From contig OZ024858.1 in NCBI GenBank assembly GCA_964017155.1, positions 23,308,157 to 23,372,156 of the forward strand: a stretch of 64,000 nt of DNA. Reading direction: 5' to 3'. Origin of the DNA: Oasisia sp. SBJ-2009. Taxonomy: Eukaryota; Annelida; Polychaeta; Sabellida; Siboglinidae. Position 1 is the stretch's first letter, and each line of letters starts with the position of its first letter. The notes under the pieces are model-generated. The model saw only the letters and a program-made list of their open reading frames with translations, was not told the origin of the DNA and ran no database searches. The position numbers were made by a program, and so were the translations under genes. Of this stretch, positions 32,901 to 47,900 are shown piece by piece.

Positions 32901-35900
32901 GGAAAATTAACAAGGAGACTGAACAAGATCGAACAAGGAGACTGAACATGGAGAATTAACAAGGAGACTGAACAAGATCGAACAAGGAGACTGAACAAGG
33001 AAAATTAACAAGGAGATTGAACAAGGAGACAGAACAAGGAAAATTAACAAGGAGACTGAACAAGAGACTGAACAAGTAGAATTAACAAGGTGACTGAACA
33101 TGGAAAATTAACAAGGAGAATTAACAAAGAGACTGAACAAGGTGACTGAACGAAAATTAACAAGGATTCTGATGAACAAGGAGACTGAACAAGGAAAATT
33201 AACAAGGAGACTGAACAAGGAGTGTAATGATATGACAGTGTTAACACTTACCCCCAGTGCTCATCACCTTGCATAGGCAGAAGTCTTCTGGACTGTTTTC
33301 AACCTGCAACATACAAACTACATTAACTACAAACACATGTAGTCACACAAGCTTGTAAGTCCACAGAATTATATTGCGTTTCGCATTGGTGTATTACTTG
33401 AGGTTTTGTGCAATCTAAAATAATTTTCAAAATTACTACTTCAAGTAACACATTTGCCAATACATTACCTATTATATAGTCAAGTTTGGATATCAAAAAT
33501 AGTGGTTTTGAAAAACCAAGTAACTGCATGTTTGCTAACCTAATAAAACGGACCAGTAATACATCTGTTAACAATATCTAGCACCAGTTTAGCTGGTGTG
33601 TCTGTGCATGTCTGTTTGCAGTGATGTTTTTCTGCACGACTGCGTTGAGGCAATGTCTAGGATTAATCTGACTTCTCAGAAGAAATGCGACACCGTTTTG
33701 TCTAAATTTCTTGTGGTTAAGGGTTCTTGCTGGTCTTAGTGTTTATAATATACATTAGATGAATGTCAGGCAGTTGTTCATTATGTTATGTTACACATAT
33801 GTGACATGTTCTAACAAAATGAGTCGTATGTAAAAAACAAAATAGAGTTAATTACATCACTGGAAAGAAGATATATTAAGCTTTCCAATGTTTTAAAAAT
33901 CAGGGACTTAGCTCAAATACAGCCAAAGTTATTGGACACCGAACATGCCTGGGCTAGAAAGATTCAAACGGAGAAAAACACACTTGAAGCTATCTTGTTT
34001 ACTGAAATTAGTACAACATAATCCTGGTATTTAGCAATGTTTTCTAGCAGTGACCCGATCGAATATGCTTGTTTACAGTTAGCGAGTGCGCACTATGCCT
34101 GCACTCACAGCTATAACTATAAGCCAATCAGGACCCTGCCATCAGCCCCGCCATGCATCCAATGACATGTCTTTTCTGATAGCCCCTTGGATATGCGCTG
34201 CTGTTGCCTAAAATTTACGTCAATGGGGAATTCTGCTAGAAGAATTCGAAAGAGGGTGTTCTGGGCTTTCCCATAGTACCAAATATGTGCACTGTGCATT
34301 GAGGGACACCCTGAAGAACACGACTTGAACAAGTGCGATTTATCAGTTCTGTTTTATGAAATTTATGTGTGAAATTTCTAAAAAGGCTATAAAATGTACT
34401 AAATAGTAATATAAATAAGAAATAAGCATTGCCAATTGGCAGAAAAGCTATTAAAGTATACTTTGGTAACAAAAAGTCCAAATTGTTGAAAATCATCATT
34501 GCATGTTTATACAGTGTCTTCTCAAAATCAAGTTTGGTGACATACAACTCATTTCGTTAGAACACGTCATAAATTTTCTGTGATTGTGTCACTCACAAAT
34601 ACCCCGGGAAATTGTGTCTTATGCCTGCATGTATGTAGCAACTTCGTAACAATGGTCAGTTTTCCTAGTAACATTCCGTTGTTGTCATATCTTGTTAAAA
34701 GAGTCCCAGTGTTAGACTAAGCTTACCACCACAGTGCCATGCAAATATGTTCCAGTGCAGAAGTTTATAAGCTTAGTCAACAAACCTTGAATTTTGCGAG
34801 GAGACGTCTAATGACGTCTGGCGCCGTGTCAATACTTGATATGGTGACACAGGTGACGCTGCCGTGGGCCGGAATGAAAATACTTGTCTGAAACATAGAG
34901 CATAAGTTATGGAAACGTGCCACCTCACAGAAAGCTTATTTCTTCCCATTAAAATAAAACCGTATTTGTCCCTGGGAATAAAAGGTGCCATTTTATTTAA
35001 AGGATGGTAATTGTATAAATGATTAATGCTGTGGATTACGTGATGTCATTGTCTCATAGAAAACATGCAATATTCTGTGTAGATGTAAATGAGCACAATG
35101 GTAAAATATGTAGACAATATGCGTACAAATTAAAATTTCTAGGGGAAAAAAGCTGAGAATATCAATACTGGATCTCCTGATTAAGCAGCACCCTCTAAGA
35201 CCCACTTGAATATGAAAGACATTTTAAAAATAAAATAAAAAAGAATTTTCCCATGTCCTGGTTGGGACTGTCAACAAACTAGATGACACGAATGACACAT
35301 ACGTCGACGTCGTAGATATGTCCATTGATCATCGACAATCGCCTCTTATCGTGGCGTCGAGGTTTGCGGTGTCGACGTAGCGCCACGGTGTGGTAGCGTC
35401 GTAGTGACGTCCCTTTATGGTCCATGTCCTGTGTCAGGTCTGACAGACTGCTGCTGACAGACACGGACGATGACACGGGCGACAGTGGTGACTGCTGCTG
35501 TCAACACACAATGACAAGTGTCACTGATGTCATCTGACACCAGACAGTGTCACTGATGTCATCTGACACCAGACAGTGTCACTGATGTCATCTGACACCA
35601 GACAGTGTCACTGATGTCATCTGACACCAGACAGTGTCACTGATGTCATCTGACACCACACAGGTTATCATCAGAGTAATAATAAAACTATTTATTATTG
35701 ATAAAGCACAACACCCAAATATGCTCAAAGCACTGTACAATAAAATATAAAGCTAGTTATTATGTGTTAAAACTTATATTAATAATCATAAATACAACTG
35801 TAAAATTAACTTTCAAATAAAAAATGTAGAAACGTTAAATTATTCATACTAAAACTGTTAATTAAATATTATATAGAATTAACGACAATGAGTAAAATAA

Positions 35901-38900
35901 ATACATCAATAAATAAATAAAACTTATTAATACTCTATTTACATGCAAAACACATACTAAACGATGGCATATATAAATGTCAATACATAAGTGTAAAAAT
36001 AAGATAAGATTAAATATTTGAAATTAAATAAATTAATTAAGATTAAATGAGTAGACCACGATTCGACAGGAACTAGAAATCTACAGGAATCATATTTGTG
36101 GATACAATGCAAACTAGAAAGACAAACATCACTAGAACAATCATAAATCTATTCCAAACAATTGCATCATAGCTCGACTTAAGGCAACAAACAACAACAA
36201 AATATTATGTATGAATTTCAACACCCTAAACACGCACGACAACATTTCGGTATCTGTTATTGCCTTGCGAATTTGTTTGATCAGAAACAACTTCATAATG
36301 AGAAGAGGGAATGATGACAAAAGCTGATCACATACCTCAGGATCCGCGTCGTTGAGGCCGTTATTGATGGCGAGTTTGTAGCTCTTTCTCCAGTGTTTTG
36401 GTGTCTCAGGCGTCTGACCTTCGTTGTCGTCGTCCTTCTTCTTGAACTGTATGGCACTCTGCACCCCCCAGTTCACCCTGAGTGGCCCCTCCAGCACCAG
36501 TCGCCCATTCACCTGCAGTACAACAACACACGGTAATCAGTGGCTGAGCCGGGGAACATTTCACTAGTATAACCTGCATAGAGCGCAATGGCTCAGGGGT
36601 AGAGCTTCGGATTCTCGACTACGAGAACCCGGGTTCGAACCCTGTGCTGCGGTGTTAAAACCTTGGGCACATTTTTTTCACTCTATTTGGCTCCAGCTGT
36701 ATAAATGAGTACCTGGCTATAGACACTGGCGGATATGTGTATGAGCAGCTATTAATTGTAGCATATGGCTGGATGCTTCCCAGAGAAGCTGAGATGGTGT
36801 CTGAGTGAACAGGTCTTTCAGGGAAGTAAAGTGTAAAGCGCTTTGAACGGTCCTGAGGACTGGGTACTGCGCTACTTAAGAATTTTTTTTATGAGCCCGG
36901 TTTTGCTTTAAAAAATAGATTTTAACTAGCCATGCTATTCAATATCATGAAGTGTTTTACCACCTGTTTGAAAATTAATTTAAAATAGTTTTACTGCACT
37001 TCATGTGTGGTAAACTGCCACTACAGTGTGGTTGTGGTGATATATGCTCGACAGCTGGTTTACACCTTTCCGGGTATGTTCCTTTCTATGGCATTTAACT
37101 GCCTACATGCCATAGAAGGGGGAGAGCCGAGGGTATCTACCCCATTCTGGATATATTCCTCTTACTAACTATGTTCCACAAATGACAAAAACAAACCCAA
37201 ATGTAATTTAAAAGTCCATACATGCTGCAGATAATAAAATGACTACATATGTTTAAACTCATGAGTTAATCATATCCGCAATTCAACAGTAAAACATACA
37301 AGGGGGCACGACCAGAGAGGGAAAGGGTAGTCTATTGAAGGGTTGAAAAACCTCAAATTCTTGAGGCCAGCTGAAAAAAACTCCACTATCGTACTATCGG
37401 TTGGATCAGGAGATCAGAATATGGTGGGGCGAGGAGAGGGACATTCAAACAGGTTTAGGGAAACACAATTGTTTTAAAATGTATGGTGGCATCTGGCCAT
37501 GTGCCTTCCAGCCCCCTGGATCCACCTATGATTCCCCAGGCACTGTACTGCCTACCCCCGGTAATCCTTCCTATTCCTGTGCTCAGCATGGTATCACAGA
37601 GTGGAAGTTATCAGGGGGGGGGGGGGGTGACTGGAGGAGTGTAGAAGACAGAACAACAGAAGATACTGGTGAGAAAAAAACAAGACAGGGGTACTAATAA
37701 CACATCTAACCTCTTTACTCTTGATCTGCAGTGTCTTGCCCTCGTAGAACGTGTTGTAAGCCTTCAGCTTGGCTTCCAGGTCTGCTCTGTGGAACAAGAC
37801 AAACTTCACATCAACGCCGGCACTTCTCTCACAGACATTTACACACAACCTGATGTCATCAACGCACTGAAAACACAGACTGTCACTCAAACACAGTCAA
37901 CCTCATGCACATGTTTCTGACATGTTTTTATTCTAACACAACTTGTGTTGTACATTCATCTAAATTGTACCGATGGTAGACTGTTGTTCGCATTCTATGT
38001 CATTGTTGGTCATCATGTTTCAACTGTGAACTAACATTCAGCCACATGTCACACAGAAACAAGCAGTATTGTATTCCTAGAAATGTTTTCTACATCGTTC
38101 TCGTCCACAATCGTATGGAATTAACAAAATGTACATAATCAATTATGTGGAGATTTTGTCCATCTTCACTTCATTTGGTAACTCTTAAAGGAACATGCAA
38201 CCCAAAAAGTAAAAATTGCTTAAACCATTAAACAATGTTCATTGAATCATATCCCATATTTTGTTATTTTTTTCTGAAATGATTTGTTAACTTTTAAGGA
38301 TAATTAGTGAACCTCCCTGGAGGCTGACATTTTGGACATTTCGGCTGTGGTCGTGTGACGTCACAGATCCACCACCGCTAGCGCCTCGGGTGGGCAAAAC
38401 AAAACGAATTCTTCACGTACCCACTGAGTCTGAGATATATTCATCCATTTAATTAGTTACAGAGCGTCAGCTATAAAAAAACGCCGTCCCTTATAATATA
38501 AACATTAATAAAGAATAGGATAAAGAATAATGATGCTCAAGTAGAGACTGCAACAAAGGAAATCGCGCAATCCATTTTGGACTTGGTTGGTTCGACGGAG
38601 CTTAATAACTTTTATTATCGCCCACTTTCATATGTAAACAAATCGTTTATCCAACTAATTATTCCAGTCGACCGTCGCGCAATGAATATTTTACTAATAA
38701 TTGATTTTTATTATAATAAAGGAAATGCATTGAATGATATTCTAGTACCCCATATATAGTATTTGCATACATTAAGTTCGTCCCTTTAGCGAGACCCTTC
38801 TTCGCGTGCAACACCGACCCTTCGCTTCGGCCCCGAACTTTTCGTTCTGTGCACAAATTCAGTGGGGACAGTAGCTTCGTTCAACAGTCGTCTTTCACCC

Positions 38901-41900
38901 AATCCCGGCAACCTGTGTTCCATATCAACGGTGACATGGTCCTGGCAAACCATTTTCCGGTTGAAATGGAATGTTTCCACTGTATGACTCGTACCTATAT
39001 TGTGGAGCCATTTGATCGCCAACTCGCCCTTCGATGGCGGGCTTCGTAGATAATTTATTGGCATTTGGACAAATCTCTTTCCTTTCACGGACTCTTCTCC
39101 TGCCTTCTTTTGTCATCCGCATGCTTGATATTCAAGCATTTAATTATCACAAGACTCATAAAACAACTCGATTCATGTCGCTATGCTAGTGTTTACATAT
39201 TACGCTACGCCTATATCGCTGAGGTGGTGGACCGCCTACGTCACACTCACGCATTCTCTCGCGTTAATCTTCGTGAGTTCCCCGTGAAATGGGCAACAAT
39301 GGCAGCGCCCATGGTCAGTGAAAATGCACGTTTCAAGATTAATTTTATGATGTATAACATTCTTACAAAATTAAACAAAAAATACATGCGTTACAATATT
39401 CTATTATGAATGGTATGTGGGAATTGGGGGGATTTTAACGCATTTTCAATACTATGGTTGCATGTTCCTTTAATGTTTTACCAAGTTATTCTCAAAACTT
39501 AAACTGCACAAAATCATGGTTAGTGTCTGTGTAGAAAAGTCTTGACCAGAAAAACAACACCAGTTGTCTTGGTTTTGAATTGCTACGCTAGGCTTATCAG
39601 CTTGCCCAGGCCCAGGTGGCCACATACCACCAAATGGAGTCGTACGCCATTACCCATAGTAGTCCTGCTTAAAAGAACTGCATTGTGCACTTTTTTGTAA
39701 ATTTATGGAAGCACTAAATGTAGGACTGGTTGAATGGAAATGATATTTCTGCGTAGCGTGATATCACAGCTGCGAAATAATGAAATTTGTCAGACAGTGT
39801 TAAGGTGCGTATGCATACATATGTAATTTGGCCTAGAGGTGTCAACATTGGCAATCGGCCGCTGATTGAAGCAAAAATAAAGGGGTGTCAGGTTAGAGAG
39901 TGGATTGTAGGAGAAAAACATATGTCATTTTCACGAATTTTATATATATGATATTTGTGAATGGAGGCTACTTAGTGTCTGAAATTTTCAATGACATTGA
40001 TCGAAAAACCTGGCGGGAAATCAAAGAAACGTTACAATGGCCGCCTATGGAAAATCAATTGGTGGTATATACCCAGGTGGAATGTTGTAGACCATAATGG
40101 CATTGACATGTCTATGAATCAGTTGTCAGTTGTTTCACTTTGCCAGTCAGTGTGTCACCATAATTTACATCCTGCTGTGGTAAGAAAAGACACAACTCAC
40201 AGAGTGACGTCTCCGTCAGGGACACAAAGCACATATTGCAGAACAAGGGTTAATATGAGAGGAAACATACTGCGGAACAAGGGTTAATACAAGGGAAATC
40301 ATCAACCCCAATGTACTGCAACTGACTTTGCTGAATGACATCCCACATGTTTTTACTTTTTGACCTGTACAAACTGCCACGGACCTGTACTGAATCAGTG
40401 AGATAATTAACCCTTTATCATCCATTATTCATCATTACTGGTGACAACATACAGACTCATTAACCAAACTGCATGTCACAACTGTCCTGGCTAGATGTTC
40501 TACTGTAAAATCAATCCATGAAAATGTGTGTTTGTGCGAGTGCATATGTGTGTAGCATTCATGCGTGTATGCGGCTATGCGCCCACATGTGTTTTGTGTT
40601 TGTATGTGTTTCTGTGTGTGCTTATGCATGTGTGGTAGAAAAGCTGGTTTACAATGTAATGGCTCCTATGCTAGAGTTTTGCGTGTTAGGCAAAGCTCCC
40701 AGCTATGTAAATAACAACTGCTGACTGACATTTTGGAAGCTATCTTGGATTGGTCAAAATCTTGACGTTCCACTTCCTATATTGGTGGGTGCGGTTTGAA
40801 TCAATACATTGTTAACATTGTAAATTTCTGAACTTTGCAAATTCATGACACTTCCCACACTGTCGACATGAATAAGCAACCTCTTGAAGTCCAGTGATGT
40901 GTGTATTGTCGTGGAAATTGTGTAGTTGTTGCCGTGATAATATCGTATTGTTGTGACCGAGTTGCTATGGAAACTGTCTAGTTGTGTCTGTGTTGCCATG
41001 GAAACTGTCTAATTGTGTCTGTGTTGCCATGGAAACTGTCTAGTTGTGACTGAGTTGCCATGGAAACTGTCTAGTTGTGTCTGAGTTGCCATGGAAACTG
41101 TCTAGTTGTGTCTGTGTTGCCATGGAAACTGTCTAGTTGTGTCTGTGTTGCCATGGAAACTGTCTAGTTGTGTTTGTGTTGCTATGGAAACTGTCTAATT
41201 GTGTCTGTGTTGCCATGGAAACTGTCTAGTTGTGACTGAGTTGCCATGGAAACTGTGTAGTTGTGACTGAGTTGCCATGGAAACTATCTAGTTGTGTCTG
41301 TGTTGCCATGGAAACTGTCTAGTTGTGTCTGTGTTGCCATGGAAACTCTCTAGTTGTGTCTGTGTTGCCATGGAAATTGTCTAGTTGTGTCTGCGTTGCC
41401 GTGGAAACTGTCTAGTTGTGTCTGTGTTGCCACGGAAACTGTCTAGTTGTGTATGTGTTGCCATGGAAACTGTCTAGTTGTGTCTGCATTGCCGTGGACA
41501 CTCACCTGGTTGTTGCGACGTCATCCTGCTCCTTCGGTTGGTGTCCAAAGTTGGTGTGAGCGTCAACCAGTGACCCGTGTCCAAACATACTCGGCCCAAA
41601 GAGGGCGCTGTAGCATGGCACGTGACAGTACGGTGTCCCCTTGTGCTGTGGACATTAAACAGACCAGGATTACATCAACAAACTAACCACAACCAAACTC
41701 ATCTGATCCAGCCTGTCATGGAGGGTACTAGACTCCTGGATAAGTTTTCTTTCATTAGATGGTTCTAAAATGACATTGCAAAAATCCAGATTTTGTTAGA
41801 GTCCAGCTAATGCAGAATTATTTGAGTTTATGTGGTTTATGTTCAAACTTGATTTTGTTCATTATTACACAATTACGCTCCAACAATTTTGAACAAGTCG

Positions 41901-44900
41901 TCATCCCACTGACTACTAGTGGAAGAAGCATATTGAAAGATAAGGTAAATCTGATGGTGATATATATATATATATATATATATACATATGTATATATATA
42001 TATATACCTATAAGGAAATATTATTACAGAGGCATCATTATTTCTGTAGTATAGATTACAAATTTGTTTACAAACATAGAGTGACAGTCATGATTGTATA
42101 TGTGTATTGTGAATTTATACAAGTTATATATATATATATATATATAAATAACTTGTATACATTCAGAATACACATATACAATCATGACTGTATGTATTTG
42201 GTCACTCTATGTTTGTGAACGCATTTGTAATCTATACTACAGAAATAATGATGCCTTTGTAATAATATTTCCTTGTTTATATGTAATTATATATAACTGG
42301 ACACCGATTAGTTGTATGATGACATTACAAGTCCATGCAACCAAATGAGGCACAACATCATAAGTCATTTGTGTTTGTAAATATTCAGACAATGTGTATA
42401 TATTATGTATTTTATGTTTTCTGATAGCATATAGAACTGAATTACCTTTAGAAATTTGAGTACATTCATGTGTGACAGACAGTTACTGTAATAGGAAGAC
42501 TTCTGCACTGAGCAGTGCATTGGCTGAGTCTACCTGTTTTATGCACCACTAACACATACTGCTGTATCACAAACACATTAGTAACATGTTACATGCACAC
42601 AGTGAGTAACGACACCAGTGGAACAAGGGGTATCCATGGCAACGGCACATAATGTCTCCACTCTGCCCATGTCTCAAACATGTGGTATCACTCGCTGGAA
42701 GAAGGTGTCTTGTTCGGGCCTGTCAGAGAAAGTATGTTCTGTGTGGTATTGGTTATTGAGCCATGACATAAACAGAATGTGACACAGAATTTAAAAAATA
42801 CACCTAGTAAAATTTTTGTGGAATGAACACGGGTCAATGAGTAACACCCCATGGTCATTTCAGTAGTGTCAGATATTTTTTAAACTAACATTATATCCAA
42901 AACACTGTTGCTCTCTGGAACTCAGATTGTGCAATATTAGATGACACATTTCTAGGTGATCCTCAAACATGTCATGAATTGGTGCATTCATGGCAACTTA
43001 TCCTAAATGTAGAGCCACAGTGCGATCAATTGTAAATACCAGCACACATATTAGAAGCAGTTAATTATAAATTTAGATACGTAGCATAATCATTTATAAT
43101 CAAAGAGAAACTAGTATCTGTCAGTCTACTATTACACACCAATTTCATTTATATCAATTACAATGTATCCGATATAGGGTCACTGAAATACAAAGTCAGG
43201 CCAATTCAAATTTTGAAACTGCAACTATTGGCGATACTTTTTTCATAGGTGAAAATATATAATTTGGAAGTGGCAGAAAAACAATTACTAATTGTTTGAA
43301 TGTTATCATGTAACATTTAAAATTACATAAACTTTCTGGTTTAGAATGACACTAGGTGTACATTTTATGAAACTATGCAACACACACGCGCGCGTGCACA
43401 CACACAAACAAACACACAAACACACACACAATGAAGAAGCAGCTAGACATGTCCTGAGGCAATATATTCACCTCACTCTCAGACCACAAACCACAAGGGT
43501 AACCCAAGTCACCCACTGACTGCTTGTTCCAGAGTCCCCCCCCCCCCTCCCATGGCTGTCAACAGACACTCTCCTGTTTACAAACTGCCTTTGCGGAAAC
43601 AGGATGTAGCTAGGCGTGTATTACACACTATGGTGCCAACTATTCAAAGCTGTCCCACAATTCCAGTTTCATATTATCATCATAGATGCTTAGCTAGCAG
43701 TTCGATGCATCCTCAACATGATTTTAAATTAGTGAATGAGATGGTATGTTTCTTTTAAGAAACAAGACACTGGCTAAATACACATGTAAAAACTGTCCCA
43801 GTATGAAACATACACTCAGCCAATAGAACAATGACTGGTGGCAATATCAATGCACTAATAGTGAAACGTTGCCACAAAAGTACAATCACACTGAAATGAT
43901 ACCACAAAATGACCATAAGTGAATATATGAAAGTACAATCATACTTAAATGATACCACAAGATGACCACAAGTGAATAGTGAAAGTACAATCATACTTAA
44001 ATGATACCACAAGATGACCACAAGTGAATATATGAAAGTACAATCACACTTAAATGATACCACAAAATGACCACAAGTGAATAGTGAAAGTACAATCATA
44101 CTTAAATGATACCACAAGATGACCACAAGTGAATAGTGAAAGTACAATCATACTTAAATGATACCACAAGATGACCACAAGTGAATAGTGAAAGTACAAT
44201 CACACTTAAATGATACCACAAGATGACCACAAGTGAATAGTGAAAGTACAATCACACTTAAATGATACCACAAGATGACCACAAGTGAATAGTGAAAGTA
44301 CAATCATACTTAAATGATACCACAAGATGACCACAAGTGAATAGTGAAAGTACAATCACACTTAAATGATACCACAAGATGACCACAAGTGAATAGTGAA
44401 AGTACAATCACACTTAAATGATACCACAAGATGACCACAAGTGAATAGTGAAAGTACAATCATACTTAAATGATACCACAAGATGACCACAAGTGAATAG
44501 TGAAAGTACAATCATACTTAAATGATACCACAAGATGACCACAAGTGAATAGTGAAAGTACAATCACACTTAAATGATACCACAAGATGACCACAAGTGA
44601 ATAGTGAAAGTACAATCACACTTAAATGATACCACAAAATGACCACAAGTGAATAGTGAAAGTACAATCACACTTAAATGATACCACAAAATGACCACAA
44701 GTGAATAGTGAAAGTACAATCACACTTAAATCATACTACAAAATGACAAGTGCATATCTGATAAAAACAGACTTAGCAAAGAATGCACACGAGAAGAAGA
44801 GGGTTAATGTACACTACATCTCAACAGAAACCTACCAGGATTTACATACATGTAATCACAACCTTGTTTCCTATTTATAATAGACATCTTGAACTTCTCT

Positions 44901-47900
44901 GCCTGTGAACAGATTGAGGCTGAGCCTGAGATGTCTAAGAATGACCTGTCACTACTGGCAGAGACAGCAACTTGGTTACATTAAGTTATCAAAACCCTAC
45001 TAACATCTGAAGAAGTGGTGTGGACCTGTTCAAGAGTGACCGACCTTGTAACACTGTCTCCACCACTAAACCACAACCACAGATATGTCAACGGCCCCGG
45101 AACACACCGTTGGACTAACACGTAATTTCTACGCTGTGTGGCGTTATTCCTCAATGACTGCTGTGGCTTACATAATAACATGAAGTGAAGAAGAGCCCTT
45201 GTAACCTAACACCATCTCTCTGTAGTGAGAGTATTTATATGTGAACAATGATCAGTTACTATATAAAACAACTGAGCAGCACTCACCTGGTCAAGACTGA
45301 GTCTTGGCAATAAGAACACACGACAAACCAAACTAGTCTACGGAATGTTCTGGCATACACCGTGCAGAACGGTTTTTGTGCTGAGTTACTAGACCATCTC
45401 ACTTTACGCTCAGCAGTGAACAGGAACTAATGCTATCGAGGCCAGAGGTCAGGCAGCACCATGCCAATGCAAAAGAAATGCTCTTTTCATAGTCAAGGCT
45501 AGATCCTATTGAAAGTCTCGGGCAATGCACACAAAAGAACAGAAAATGATGAGGCTAATCAATCTTGCGTGGTCTTCTGTGCGGTGATGTGTGGGGGTTT
45601 GGGTTATAAAAAGCACTGCATTTCTGTATTTTGTTTACCAGTCCAGTGCAAACACCTATCTGATCTTAATTAAATAAGATATGATGCAAATGGTGCCATC
45701 TACAGTGTAGCATGGAAGTTACACCAGGACAACTGGTGGAGTACTGGGCAGATGCAATGACGCAAGTACACTTTGAACAACCTTACATATGTTTCTAGTA
45801 CAACTGAGCATTATGTGCTCTATCAAAGTGACACACTGTAAGTCTACCCATGCCGGTAACCTTTGGCAAAACATAAAGTTAAAACTTGTTCCCACTACAC
45901 TATTGAGAACAAGTAATCCCCAGGGTAATTGTACAGAAGATGTATGAAGGTCAAGAAAGTTACACCAAGAAGGATTCAGTGGTATTTTTGCAACCCTCTC
46001 AAAAAACGAAAATAGTTTTAGTTATCAAGCTAACATCCGACCAATGACCAACAGTTATAAAATGTTATACTTTGCAAAAAAGCATATCAACTATTCATGC
46101 ACATTCTGCTAGTAAATTTTCTGCTCTCAATTTCAACCCACTCAAACATGTTCCACAAAAATGCACAAAATTACATTAGTAAAAATGCTTCTATACACGC
46201 ACGCATGCATGTTGTGCATTCACGCACACACACATGCATGCACAGATACACTGCACATATACAAACACATACACACACATGCACGCACACACGCACGCAC
46301 GCACGCATGCAGACACAAGCACATGCATTCAATTAATCAATATTTTCAATATGCAAGCCTGATTTATGCAGGTCTGGGCATTAGCGGGATGATACAACAA
46401 AAAGTGCAGTATTAATAGACATATTATACAGACGGTAGTCCACAGGAAACTACAAACTACCATTCGTGCTCACTAGCACAAAATACACAGAACTACTCAC
46501 ATAACAGCGGCACGGAAACAATCACCACACAAACAAAATAACCCTTTTAGACCCAACCTACCAGTATATGGTTGACAGTAACCAAACTACAGGGTTGGGA
46601 TGTATACAGGAGACTATTCTACGAGGGTACATATATGTGAGTACCAGCTCTCACACACAAGCCGACAGATCTGTGTTAGTAGAAGCATCGCAGAACAGAC
46701 GTATGGCTACCTCGTTGCTATCGCCTGAGGTCATGTGGTTGTCTGGGTCTCCGGCAGGTGTCGTCGGCATCTCTCCCGTGTCGTAGCGAATGAATGTATC
46801 GTACATGGCATCATCGCCATTACCCAAATCTGTCGTGTTGTCACCGTCTTGGCCATCTGGGACACTATCCCCTCTGCCCGAAGCAATGTTTTCCGTGTCC
46901 TCAGTCACGACTGTTTCATTTCCCTCTGGGCTGTTCCTGTATGCAACACTCCTCAGATCGTCCTGGATGGAAACCGTCTTCCCCAAACTCAGCTTCTTTG
47001 CCGTGTCACAACACGCGACCGACAAAACACATTTCTCTTCAATACTCAGCACCATTCGCAACACGTTCAAATTACCCGTACTGCTGCTGTCTCCTGGCAT
47101 GCAAACACTGAACTTGCGCGCCAGCCAATCGGAGGCGAGCGCCACACATTTCGGCTTCCCGACGAGCGTTATTTCGCCAGGAGGATTTTCGATCACGTAT
47201 AAACATTTGAACATGTTGCGAGTTTCGAAGACGGCGAGTTCTGTGGGATTTTGCGACGACATCGCATCGCTTCCACCACATTTGACAGTTTTCATTTTCA
47301 CCTGTTTGAAGACACTGTGGTAAAAGCGACAGAACTGTTCCTTCGCCTTCCATATGTGCTGTGGGGTTTGGTCGGTGTCGCCATCCATTGGTATTATATA
47401 CACCAACGCGACTTCGTCTTGTTGATCGAACTCATACGTCACACGGTGCTTCCGTTCCAGTGCCTGGATATCGTCGAGGAAAAACTTCTTTGCATAATCC
47501 ATGATATATGGGTCAACGACGGTCCCGACTTCCGATTTTGGCATTGCTGATTGCCTCTCCATTGTATCAGCGGAGGGTTCCGCCACTGGGGATTCCCGGT
47601 TACCCATGATTACAGACTTTGTCGCACTCAGCAGACTTGTTGGCGACTTTGGTGGCTGTGGTTTCACTAAACTGTTAAGTTGCGCTACGACACACTGGAT
47701 CTGAACAAGCGAACCGCCGATGGTCATGTGACCTGTGTCGTTAGCGTCGACAGCGCGAACACCCCAATCCGTCTCCAGTGTCTTGACAAACGCACCGACA
47801 TCGGGAATGTTCTCGGCGACCAGCGGATCAACGTCAACGATGCATAATGTGAGCATCTGGAACAGACAGACAACTTACTGATTTCATCTCAACACCACAA

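Noticed and set aside
43878..44745. CRISPR-like regular array
   Set aside because: The units are contiguous without unique spacers and the DNA is animal; it is a minisatellite.
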